Assembly (NCBI GenBank): GCA_965226025.1 | Contig: CBDDCD010000001.1 | Location: forward strand, 1,612,001 to 1,676,000 | Reading direction: 5' to 3' | From: Moanibacter sp965226025 | Lineage (GTDB): Bacteria; Verrucomicrobiota; Verrucomicrobiia; Opitutales; UBA2987 | DNA: 64,000 nt | Part shown: piece by piece, positions 24,549-32,470 of the stretch | Numbering within the stretch: the first letter of the stretch is position 1 | Layout: every line of letters starts with the position of its first letter | Program-made: the position numbers and the translations under genes | Notes under the pieces: generated by a model | The model's database searches: none | What the model saw: only the letters and a program-made list of their open reading frames with translations | Told to the model about the DNA's origin: nothing

Positions 24549-25397
24549 ATGACCGAAAAGATCCAAGAGATACTGACTTCGGTGTCGTCGGTTCCACCCT
24601 CTCCGGCAGCCGTGACCAAGCTGAGTAAGCTCGTCGCCAAAGAGCAATCAAGAGTCGCGGATATGATTACCGTCATCAAGACGGATCCCTCTCTCACCCT
24701 CTCTTTCCTGCGGGTCCGTAACGCCACATTCGATGACTCATTCGAATCCAAATTCGATCTGGACGAGACTCTCACCCGCATTGCGACACGTGATATTTGT
24801 GGCCTGGTAGCCAAGAAGTCGATTCTCGAGCTCAGACATCAGGTTGATTCAAACTATCCATTCAAGAGAGAGTCGATCTGGAGCCACGCCTTGGCAACCG
24901 CCCTGCTGATGGATTCCCTAGCGAGCCGGGAAGGAGAAAAGACTCGATCAACCTATGCTCTCGGTCTCTTCCATTCAGTCGGGCAGCTTATTCTGATGCA
25001 GTGCTCGGATCTCCAGGAAAAAATCGAAGTGGGAGCCTCTCCAGTTAATGCCCAGTCGATCCTGGAATGGGAGCGCACAGTCTACGGATCCGATCATACC
25101 GAGGTCGGCGCGGAGGCCCTACAATCATGGGGATTTCCAAATGAAATTCATTCGCCGGTGCGGTATCAACACCGTCCCCTGGACGCCCCCGAGAGACTCC
25201 CTGAAACCTGTCTCTTGAACCTCTCCCTGAACCTTTCTAGTGGAATCTCCGATCCGGGTCGCTACGAAACAATGATCGCCGATGTCGCGGCAGATGTCCT
25301 CGCGCCGACCGGACTCGAGCCAAAAGATCTGGCTGCGGCCCTACCTGTGGCGGAATCCCGACTGACTGAAACGGGGAGGCTCCTCAAGCAGCTTTAG
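24549..25397 (+). CDS. HDOD-domain protein
   Basis: 282 residues from the ATG at 24549 (a TTG at 24522 is possible). The HDOD fold is seen in VSSVPPSPAAVTKLSKLVA, ADMITVIKTDPSLTLSFLRV, then SIWSHALATALLMDSLAS, and YALGLFHSVGQLIL. HDOD proteins are degenerate HD-domain relatives found in signalling; most lack the metal-binding residues, and here the HD is absent (LFHSVG in place of L-x-H-D-I-G). No output domain is attached. Probably a signalling adaptor; target unknown. Confidence 0.85.
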   Translation: MTEKIQEILTSVSSVPPSPAAVTKLSKLVAKEQSRVADMITVIKTDPSLTLSFLRVRNATFDDSFESKFDLDETLTRIATRDICGLVAKKSILELRHQVDSNYPFKRESIWSHALATALLMDSLASREGEKTRSTYALGLFHSVGQLILMQCSDLQEKIEVGASPVNAQSILEWERTVYGSDHTEVGAEALQSWGFPNEIHSPVRYQHRPLDAPERLPETCLLNLSLNLSSGISDPGRYETMIADVAADVLAPTGLEPKDLAAALPVAESRLTETGRLLKQL

Positions 25398-25420
25398 TAC
25401 CTCACTTATGAAATCCCATC

Positions 25421-25744
25421 ATGTTTGCGCAACATTGTTGGTTCCGGCTACGCCGGCTTGGAATTCTGTCGGACTTCGTACTGTTGTTCACAATTGGCTT
25501 TGCTGCTTCGCTGCTCTGGGATAATAGCTGGCTAATGACCAAGACGAAGCAAGATCTCTGGGTCCGCACCTTCCTCTCCCTGATCTTTCTCTCCATATAC
25601 GGAACGATCATCTACGTCTTCGTCGACTACTTCCTCGAGTATCGCCGGTTCTACTGGGAGGTCTTCATCGGCTCCTTCATCTTTCTCTATCTCTTCATCC
25701 TCATCTTCCCGTGGAGAATCCTAAAGACGAGAGAGCAGAGATAG
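25421..25744 (+). CDS. Small three-helix membrane protein
   Basis: 107 residues with three hydrophobic segments (FVLLFTIGFAASLLW, LSLIFLSIYGTIIYVFV, FIGSFIFLYLFILIFPW) and a basic tail. I do not recognise the family. The first ~17 residues are encoded by a single, degenerate arm of the family-1 repeat (GGAATTCTGTCGGACTTCG at 25468-25486), so a start further in is possible. Follows the HDOD gene by 23 bp in the same direction. Confidence 0.55.
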   Translation: MFAQHCWFRLRRLGILSDFVLLFTIGFAASLLWDNSWLMTKTKQDLWVRTFLSLIFLSIYGTIIYVFVDYFLEYRRFYWEVFIGSFIFLYLFILIFPWRILKTREQR

Positions 25745-25858
25745 CACGGGAAGACACCTTTCGTTCAAGGTCTGGCAAGACAAGAAAACCCGAATCGCCA
25801 GCATCACCTTGCTATCCATTGTTCCCGTACCGTCAGAGGTTGGTGTACTTGGCCCACC

Positions 25859-25884
25859 TTCGGTGATTCAGACTGATCACCGAA
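25859..25884. repeat. Hairpin TTCGGTGAT / ATCACCGAA
   Basis: Perfect 9-bp arms, 8-bp loop, in the gene-free 25745-26219 stretch, which also has TTCATCCCGCGCAA twice and 12-bp CGACAAAGCTTG-type units at 26045-26070 and 26150-26180. Confidence 0.55.
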
Positions 25885-26219
25885 ATATGTAGGAGTTCGC
25901 TTGCGAACGATTGGCCTATTCGATCTCTCCGGTCTGTTCATCCCGCGCAACCGTCTCCGGCCTTCATCCCGCGCAAGCGCGGTCCTACATGCCTTGGACC
26001 GTTGATCAGTCATCCTATCGCGGATGACTTGTGGTACTATTTTGAATTCGACCAAGCTTGCGACGAGGAGTTCAAGAGGATCCTCTCCCCAGAACCTGAT
26101 CTCGCCCACTCTATTGTATGCTTCATTTCATCTTCGTAGGATTTAACTTCGACAAAGCTCGCGACAAAGCTTACGACGAAAATTCAACCCCACTGAACCG
26201 TGAACCGTGAACCTTAAAT

Positions 26220-27953
26220 ATGCCCATCCTCGAACGCCTGGTTGACATCCTCTGGGGTCCCTGGACGCCTTGGTTTCTCTTTGGAGGAGGGGTCCTCTTC
26301 ACAATCTGGACCCGATTCACCCAGTACACCGCCCTGACCCACGGAGTGGCGGTTATTCGAGGCTCATACGACCGCCCCGATGATCCGGGAGCAATCAATC
26401 ATTTCCAAGCCCTTTCCGCGGCCCTCTCGGGCACGGTGGGACTTGGAAACATAGGGGGAGTTGCGCTGGCCATTGGCATTGGAGGGCCCGGCGCCCTTTT
26501 TTGGATGTGGGTCGTCGGATTTTTTGGGATGGCGCTGAAAACAATTGAGATCACCCTCGCGATGATCTACCGGAACACGGACGACCCGGACAATCCCCAC
26601 GGCGGCGCCATGTGGGTCGTCGACAAGGTGCTCGGCAGCAAGGGCGGAGTCTGGAAAACCGTCGCCCGGGTCATCGCATTATTTTTCTGCCTCACACTGA
26701 TCAACTCAGCCCTCACCGGGAGCAGCATGTTCCAATCCTGGAATGTCGCTAACCTGACCGAGAGTTACTTTGGTCTGCCAACCATTGGTTCGGGTATCCT
26801 GATGGTTGTCCTGGTCGGTCTGGTAATCATCGGCGGGATCAAGCGAATCGGCCAAGTCGCGTCGAAACTGGTCCCCGTAATGTGCGTGCTCTACATTCTT
26901 TCCGCATTTGCCGTCCTCGCCCTCCACATCGACGAGCTACCCTCCCTTCTTCTTCTCGTCGTCGAAAGCGCTTTCAAATCGACCGAACCGGCCGGCGCCT
27001 TCCTCGGAGGTACCATCGGATTTGCATTCATGCAGGGAATGAGACGGGCCCTCTATTCGAATGAGGCGGGACAGGGCTCAGCGCCCATCGCTCACGCCGC
27101 CGCAAAGACCGATGAGCCGGCCCGAGAAGGTATTGTCGGGGGAATCGGACCGTTTATCGATACCCTCTGTATCTGCACTCTGACCGCCCTTGTTATTCTT
27201 GCAACCGGTAGCTGGAATCGAAACGCGATCGGCGAATTCGGCTCCAAAATCACCCTCCTTCCAGTGAGCGCCGCCGTTGCGCTAACTTGGAAAGTCCAAG
27301 CCTCGGAAGACGTCGACGAGTTGCCCCGTCCTCGAGACGAAGGCTGGAAGCGTGGATCTGAATTCTTCCTCCTAGCGAACGTCCAGGGCGCCACCCATAG
27401 AGAGACGGGCTCCAACGCCATCCCAATCACCGGTAAAATCACCGAAACCACGATCGCCCAGAGTGAGGAAGCGGCCGGAGAATTGCGCCTCGAGTGGAAC
27501 GACGTCACATTGAAAGAGAGCGATTGGGTGGGTACCCCTGCCGGCATCCTGTTGGAGAATCCGGAAATACACCGTCAATATGACGGCGCCTATCTCACCG
27601 CTCATGCCTTCGACCGTCAGTTTCCCGGCCTGGGAAAGTGGCTCGTAACTCTCGCCTCCTGGCTCTTCGCCATCTCGACCATGATCACCTGGGGCTACTA
27701 CGGAGAGCAGGGAGTGGTCTATATGTTCGGAGACCGCGGAGTCCTCCCCTATAAACTCCTCTTCCTCGTCGCCGTTCTCTACGGCGCCGTCGGAATCAGC
27801 GGCACCGGACATATTCTCACCATAATCGATCTCAGCACCGGCGCTATGCTCTGGGCCAATCTCCCCATCGTCCTCGCCTTCGGCCATCTTGCGGTTCGAT
27901 CCCTTAACGAGTACCTCCGCCGACTGAAGGTAGGAGAGTTCGATCGCCGTTGA
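26220..27953 (+). CDS. Alanine/glycine:cation symporter family protein (AGCS)
   Basis: 577 residues, longer than the usual ~450-500. The family start is clear: WFLFGGGVLFTIWTRFTQY, then HFQALSAALSGTVGLGNIGG near residues 60-80, the region of the AGCS signature. IGFAFMQGMRRALYSNEAGQ and PFIDTLCICTLTALVIL also fit. AGCS proteins import small amino acids with Na+ or H+ across the inner membrane. A soluble insert of about 110 residues (about 360-470) separates late helices; SWLFAISTMITWGYYGEQG resumes the core. Flanked by 12-bp repeats; no partner genes. Confidence 0.9.
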   Translation: MPILERLVDILWGPWTPWFLFGGGVLFTIWTRFTQYTALTHGVAVIRGSYDRPDDPGAINHFQALSAALSGTVGLGNIGGVALAIGIGGPGALFWMWVVGFFGMALKTIEITLAMIYRNTDDPDNPHGGAMWVVDKVLGSKGGVWKTVARVIALFFCLTLINSALTGSSMFQSWNVANLTESYFGLPTIGSGILMVVLVGLVIIGGIKRIGQVASKLVPVMCVLYILSAFAVLALHIDELPSLLLLVVESAFKSTEPAGAFLGGTIGFAFMQGMRRALYSNEAGQGSAPIAHAAAKTDEPAREGIVGGIGPFIDTLCICTLTALVILATGSWNRNAIGEFGSKITLLPVSAAVALTWKVQASEDVDELPRPRDEGWKRGSEFFLLANVQGATHRETGSNAIPITGKITETTIAQSEEAAGELRLEWNDVTLKESDWVGTPAGILLENPEIHRQYDGAYLTAHAFDRQFPGLGKWLVTLASWLFAISTMITWGYYGEQGVVYMFGDRGVLPYKLLFLVAVLYGAVGISGTGHILTIIDLSTGAMLWANLPIVLAFGHLAVRSLNEYLRRLKVGEFDRR

Positions 27954-27985
27954 GAGCACCACCCTCGCGCGAGACCGGGGGAGCC

Positions 27986-28025
27986 TGAAACCGAAAGGGA
28001 ACTTCAATGCAAACCCGGGTTTCCG
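27986..28025. repeat. CCTGAAA...GTTTCCGG short repeat, copy 3 of 3
   Basis: CCTGAAACCGAAAGGGAAC followed by TTCAATGCAAACCCGGGTTTCCGG. Confidence 0.45.
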
Positions 28026-28111
28026 GCCGAGTTTCTGTGTCGCCTCAAAAGCCTAAATTCGAAGAGCCATTCTTCGCCTAGAGAACTACGAAACTCGATG
28101 ATCTTTCCCGG

Positions 28112-28322
28112 TCGACAAAGCTTGCGACAAGGCTCACGACAAAGAGATCACAAAGGTATCCCTGTGTTAGCACCTCGATCCGGGCTTGCTTCGACAAAGC
28201 AATGTCCGGGCCTCGGAGTGGCCTTTTTAACAGGACGAAACTTACTTTAGGAGAGTTGTGGCAAGCTTCTACCGCTGAGCAATCCCCCTTCGTCGTAAGC
28301 CTCGTCGTAAGCTTGGTCGATT
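28112..28322. repeat. Inverted arrays of 12-bp CGACAAAGCTTG units
   Basis: Left: CGACAAAGCTTG, CGACAAGGCTCA, CGACAAAG in tandem. Right (28291-28322): the reverse complement set CTTCGTCGTAAGCCTCGTCGTAAGCTTGGTCGA (given in part). They flank the hairpin element at 28193. A further run is at 28380-28410. No gene in 27954-28640. Confidence 0.7.
28193..28243 (+). repeat. 50-bp hairpin element, copy 2 of 3
   Basis: CGACAAAGCAATGTCCGG, GC-rich hairpin, then TTTTTAACAGGACGAAACT. GTCC and GGAC can close an outer stem. Confidence 0.65.
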
Positions 28323-28640
28323 CACGGTCTACTACCCTCTCAGGCCCGAGGTTAGAATCTCGCTCCGGCTCAGGGCAGTTCGACGAAGTTGACGACGAAG
28401 CTTACGACTAAGCATTGGATTGAGTGCCGAACCCTCCCTTAAAAAATCTGAGACTGAACGGCGGTCGGTCTCTCCGTTTTCTCCTTGACCGGATTCATCT
28501 CTTTCTCTCCTCATCGACCTTTCTTGGTCGATGTCTCGAGGCCGACGTGAACTTGGTGGTTCCATCCGCGTGACGAAGCATGGTCGCTTCCACATATGAT
28601 TTGAACATTAGTGAGATCGCTTGGCTGATCATCCCGCATC

Positions 28641-30032
28641 TCACCCTCCCCACTCCCCCGCCCGCTTCACTGTCTCGACAAACGGCTTGAGAGAGAACCA
28701 AAGCACGATTACGGCGAGAACGTGACCTCCTCCCCCCACCAAGACCAGCGAGTAGCGGACCATTTGCAGGTTCTGGAAGACCTGTTCGGTGAAAAAAGCG
28801 ACCGCGGTCGGTCCGATACCGAGTCCGATGATGTTGATGACAAAGAGATAAAGGGCCGAAGCCTGACCTCTCATCGGCGGGGGCACCATCTCTTGGATGG
28901 CGGCGGCGGCGCACCCGAAGGGCATGGCCGACGCAAAGAGGGTGGGAAACAACATGGCGAGCGAGAGAGGGACGCTCGGCATCAGAGGGTAAGCGATTCC
29001 GAAAGGCAGCCAGACAGCCGAAGCGATGAAGATGGAAAGCATGTTCGCATATCTGATTCCCCGAGCCGCCAACCAGTCAGACAACCGACCGCCCGTTACA
29101 ACACCAAGCGCACCCGCCACCATGGTCAGAATCCCATACCAGATTCCCATACTCTGCGGCTTCCAGTGGTGGACGCGCTCAAAGAAAGCAGCGTCCCAAA
29201 AAGCGCCGGAGTAGGCCGCGAGAGAGAGCAGGGCGAGGCCCAAATTGTGACAGACCACGGCCTTCCAGTTTCGACCTAGAAAGCGCAACACTTCCTTCAA
29301 TGGGACGCCGGCCCTATTGCGCTTCTTGGTTCCCCCGCCGGCTGGTCCTGAACCTTGTCGGTTCGGCTCTCTCACTGTGGCCAAGAGACAGGTCAGCAGC
29401 AGGCCTGGAAGTCCAACCGCGAGAAACACAATTTGCCAGGGCTGAATGTCACCGAGAACGGGGAGTGGGTTTCCCTCTCGAGAGGAGACAAGCCGATCCG
29501 CCCAGCCAAGGAGAATGGCGCCACCCGTGAACGCCAACCCCGCGCCGAGGTAGATGCCTATGGAATAGATACTCAATGCGGTGGCTCGCTTCCTTCTGGG
29601 AAAATAGTCCGCGATCATCGAAAATGCGGCAGGTGATAGGGCCGCTTCTCCTAGGCCCACCCCCATTCGCAGCAGTAGGAGATGATAGAATCGGCTCGTG
29701 AAACCACAAAGAGTTGTCATCAGGCTCCACAGGGCGACCCCCACCGCGATGAGTCTCCGCCGGTTGCAGGAATCGGCCAGGCGCCCCATTGGGATTCCGA
29801 AAACGGTATAGAAAACGGCAAAGCTTAGCCCTCCCAGAAGGCTCATCTGAACATCGGTCAGACCGAGATCGGCCTTCATTGGCTCTACCAGAAGGGCGAT
29901 GATCTGCCGATCGACGAAGGAGAGCGTATAAAAAAGCATGAGAACCACGACGACATACCATGAGTAGCCCTCGGGGGGGTAGGCCTCTGCCTCACCTGAA
30001 TCTGAATTTCTTCTGTCTTTTGTGAACTTCAT
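28641..30032 (-). CDS. MFS transporter
   Basis: 463 residues from the ATG at 30032; the longer frame is unnatural. Twelve hydrophobic segments, with the MFS motif between helices 2 and 3 (FGIPMGRLADSCNRRRLIA) and FVDRQIIALLVEPMKADLG after helix 1, as in spinster-like and phthalate-permease-like MFS proteins. It moves a small solute across the inner membrane; substrate unknown. Its start overlaps the end of the FecR-like gene by 41 bp, so the two are probably one transcript. Confidence 0.85.
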   Translation of the reverse strand: MKFTKDRRNSDSGEAEAYPPEGYSWYVVVVLMLFYTLSFVDRQIIALLVEPMKADLGLTDVQMSLLGGLSFAVFYTVFGIPMGRLADSCNRRRLIAVGVALWSLMTTLCGFTSRFYHLLLLRMGVGLGEAALSPAAFSMIADYFPRRKRATALSIYSIGIYLGAGLAFTGGAILLGWADRLVSSREGNPLPVLGDIQPWQIVFLAVGLPGLLLTCLLATVREPNRQGSGPAGGGTKKRNRAGVPLKEVLRFLGRNWKAVVCHNLGLALLSLAAYSGAFWDAAFFERVHHWKPQSMGIWYGILTMVAGALGVVTGGRLSDWLAARGIRYANMLSIFIASAVWLPFGIAYPLMPSVPLSLAMLFPTLFASAMPFGCAAAAIQEMVPPPMRGQASALYLFVINIIGLGIGPTAVAFFTEQVFQNLQMVRYSLVLVGGGGHVLAVIVLWFSLKPFVETVKRAGEWGG

Positions 30033-30717
30033 ACATGTGCTTTTCCAGCATCTTGACGTAGCTCCACTCAAGTCCATGAGCGACCATCGGCGAATTGTCG
30101 CTCTTAAAGAAAATATGGCTGTCTCCTTCGACCAGTCGAGGCGCCTGGTCGGGGACCTCGATTTCAATACGGCCGTGCCACGTGGCCATTAATGGTTCCT
30201 CCCCCTTTCGTGAGCGCATGTAAAAAGAGGTCTTAGAGTTGGTGTCGTTGGGAAGTCGATGGACCCATCCAAAAGGAGCTTTGACAAGGAAACTCGACCT
30301 CGGGTCAAGCACTTTGACCTCACAAAAAAACTCTCCAAACGGCACCGACAACACGGTTCGCGAGTAGCTCGGCTCCCTTCTGATTTCGTAGAGGCTTTCT
30401 CGGGGCGGCTGGAAGGGAAAAACCTCAAAACTTTCCACATCAACTCTGGCTTCTCCGATAATCAGGAGAGCTGCCCCGTTGTCCATCAACATCACGGCCC
30501 GAGCGCCGGTCCCAAAATGAATGGTTACCCCTTCGACCAATTGGGTGCCGTTCCTTGCCCTATGGGTCCTGTCTCCGGAGGTGACTTCGACCTTCCCTCG
30601 GACACCGGATAGAGTGATCTTGCCCCTGGGAAGCTCGTCGCCGATGAGCCGCTGGGTGATCAGAGCCAGAATGACGATTGCGGCTAGGAATCTGTCGGGC
30701 TTTGCACTTCGCAACAT
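29992..30717 (-). CDS. FecR-like secreted protein with a repeat-derived N-terminus
   Basis: 241 residues from the ATG at 30717. A signal peptide is visible (basic MLRSAKPDRFL, hydrophobic AAIVILALITQRLIG), then a FecR-like beta domain (KITLSGVRGKVEVTSGDRT, QLVEGVTIHFGTGARAVML). FecR-type domains bind peptidoglycan-linked or signalling partners in the periplasm. The start codon and the basic N-region are encoded by family-1 element copy e; a start at 30768 would add more repeat-derived residues. Followed by an overlapping MFS gene. Confidence 0.65.
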   Translation of the reverse strand: MLRSAKPDRFLAAIVILALITQRLIGDELPRGKITLSGVRGKVEVTSGDRTHRARNGTQLVEGVTIHFGTGARAVMLMDNGAALLIIGEARVDVESFEVFPFQPPRESLYEIRREPSYSRTVLSVPFGEFFCEVKVLDPRSSFLVKAPFGWVHRLPNDTNSKTSFYMRSRKGEEPLMATWHGRIEIEVPDQAPRLVEGDSHIFFKSDNSPMVAHGLEWSYVKMLEKHMYEVHKRQKKFRFR

Positions 30718-30784
30718 AGCTGAACTTCGGTTCCGAGTTTGACGGTCGTAAATTGCGACCAACTTCATACCGACAGACTCCTTA
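30684..30784. repeat. CTAG palindromic element (family 1), copy e
   Basis: CTAGGAATCTGTCGGGC to CCGACAGACTCCTTA. Read on the minus strand it encodes MKLVAIYDRQ...MLRSAKPDRFLA and starts the FecR-like gene. Confidence 0.9.
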
Positions 30785-30786
30785 TG

Positions 30787-30855
30787 CTAGGAGTCTGTCG
30801 GACGAATTTAGTCACTTGCGAAGCAATCGAACGTCAAAGTAGGACAGACTCATAG
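30787..30855. repeat. CTAG palindromic element (family 1), copy f
   Basis: CTAGGAGTCTGTCGGACG to GGACAGACTCATAG, 69 bp, directly beside copy e. Confidence 0.85.
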
Positions 30856-31022
30856 CCCGATTCTTCCCACAATTCCTCCATCTTTGAATTTGCAAAGGGC
30901 ACTCAAGACGTTAGATTCCGAATCGCTTGATCTTTTGCTATCCTTCCTTCCGATCGGAGCCTCAACAGGGGTTCGCCCAAGAAAGACAAGCGGCGTCTGT
31001 TATGGATCCATTATTTGGTAGT

Positions 31023-32087
31023 ATGTCGTATCACACTAGATTGGCACTATCGCTCCCAATCGCGCTGGCCGCGATTTTCATGAACGCATGTGCACCGGAT
31101 CAGACAGGTGGATCGAATCAGGTGCATCCGGTCAACGTCATAGTAGCACCGGTTGAAGAAAAAGCTGTATCGGAGGAAATCGAACTGGTGGGCTCACTGG
31201 CTCCAAATGAACGAGTCGAGTTGAAGAGCGAGATCAGTGGGGTGATCGGCGAGATCCATTTCAAGGAGGGAGACACGATTGAGCAAGGGGAGCTTCTCTT
31301 CACTTTGGACGATCAGAAGCTGAGAGCTCGATTTGCCGAGGCGGAAGCCAATTTCATACTGGCGGCAACGAATCGGGAGCGCAATAAGAGCCTGCTGGAA
31401 TCGAGCACCATTTCAGAACAGGCCTTCGATCAATCGGTCGGCGCCTATGAGGCATCGGCCGCCAACCTCGAACTGCGAAAGAGAGAACTAGAGGATGCCA
31501 ACATCTCGGCGCCATTCGCGGGCACGGTTGGGGTTCGAAGAGTCAGCCCGGGCCAATATATCCAAGCCGGCCAGCCACTTACGATCCTGGTCAATTCACA
31601 ACCTATAAAGGCGGACTTTCAGGTTCCAGAGCGCTTTATCGGTATCCTTGATGTCGGTCAGGAAATCAGCATATCGGTCGCGGCTTATCCGAAGGAGTCT
31701 TTTCAAGGCGAGGTTTATTTCGTTTCACCGGAAGTTGACGAATCAACTCGAAACGTCCTTGTGCGCGCCTACATCGAGAACGATGAGAATCGGTTGAAGC
31801 CGGGAATGTTCGGCAACCTGCGTCTCGTTCTAAGCATACGGGAACGCGCCCTGGTCATCCCCGAAAGCGCCCTCATCATTCAGGCCGATCGCTCCTACGT
31901 CATGGCCGTAGACAGCCAAAATACGGCACAAGTCAGAGACGTCACGGCCGGGTTGCGACTGGATGGGGCGGTCGAAATTCTGGCAGGACTGGCCGTTGGC
32001 GAGCATGTCATTACGGAAGGGCACCAGAAAATCGGACCCGGTGCGCCGGTGAATCCCCTTGGGCCGGAGGCCGGCACTGCCTTTTAG
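31023..32087 (+). CDS. RND efflux periplasmic adaptor (membrane fusion lipoprotein)
   Basis: 354 residues from the ATG at 31023; the upstream part of the frame looks unnatural. A lipoprotein signal is present (LALSLPIALAAIFMNAC, Cys at about residue 22). The fold follows MFP adaptors: biotinyl-lipoyl-like SGVIGEIHFKEGDTIEQGELLFTLD, a short alpha-hairpin (about 90-140), then ANISAPFAGTVGVRRVSPGQYIQAGQ and the beta-barrel NVLVRAYIENDENRLKPGMFG. It links the inner-membrane RND pump downstream to an outer-membrane channel (not in the window). A 383-bp gap with a repeat separates it from the pump gene. Confidence 0.9.
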   Translation: MSYHTRLALSLPIALAAIFMNACAPDQTGGSNQVHPVNVIVAPVEEKAVSEEIELVGSLAPNERVELKSEISGVIGEIHFKEGDTIEQGELLFTLDDQKLRARFAEAEANFILAATNRERNKSLLESSTISEQAFDQSVGAYEASAANLELRKRELEDANISAPFAGTVGVRRVSPGQYIQAGQPLTILVNSQPIKADFQVPERFIGILDVGQEISISVAAYPKESFQGEVYFVSPEVDESTRNVLVRAYIENDENRLKPGMFGNLRLVLSIRERALVIPESALIIQADRSYVMAVDSQNTAQVRDVTAGLRLDGAVEILAGLAVGEHVITEGHQKIGPGAPVNPLGPEAGTAF

Positions 32088-32206
32088 CCCGGCCTGAATG
32101 TCTAAGGAGACTTCCGGACCATTACCGATCATTCGTAATACTATCCGTCAGAGGTTGGTTTTGGGGACGTATCGGAGTAGAACAGATTGGAATTTAAAGT
32201 CGTGCA

Positions 32207-32363
32207 GTAGACAAGGTTCGAGACAAAGTTACTACGTATATCCGTGCCACCTTCTTAATTCGACAGAATATGTCCTCACAGTAAACCCGCTCAGAATTCA
32301 GCGAAGCAAACCTCGCCAGCCTCGGCAAAGCGAAGCGGCGACGGGTCCCGAACCTTGTCTATT
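32207..32363. repeat. ~135-bp GACAAGG element, copy 3 of 4
   Basis: GTAGACAAGGTTCGAGACAA at left, CGAACCTTGTCTATTGG at right, with an extra ~20 bp near the right end. Lies between the adaptor and pump genes. Confidence 0.85.
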
Positions 32364-32470
32364 GGTTGCGATTTTCCTCCCCCAAGCCCTTTCGTGCCCG
32401 TTCGCGTGAATTCGTGGTTTTCTTTTCATCTTAGACAGCGGCTACTCTGCATTAAGAAAAAAGCGGGCTA

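Noticed and set aside
28193..28243. Hammerhead ribozyme or known riboswitch at the 50-bp hairpin element
   Set aside because: GGACGAAAC resembles part of the hammerhead core, but the CTGATGA part is missing; copies are not consistently upstream of genes.
28112..28322. CRISPR array from the 12-bp CGACAAAG repeats
   Set aside because: Units are only 12 bp, directly adjacent without spacers, and occur in inverted runs; no cas gene is present.
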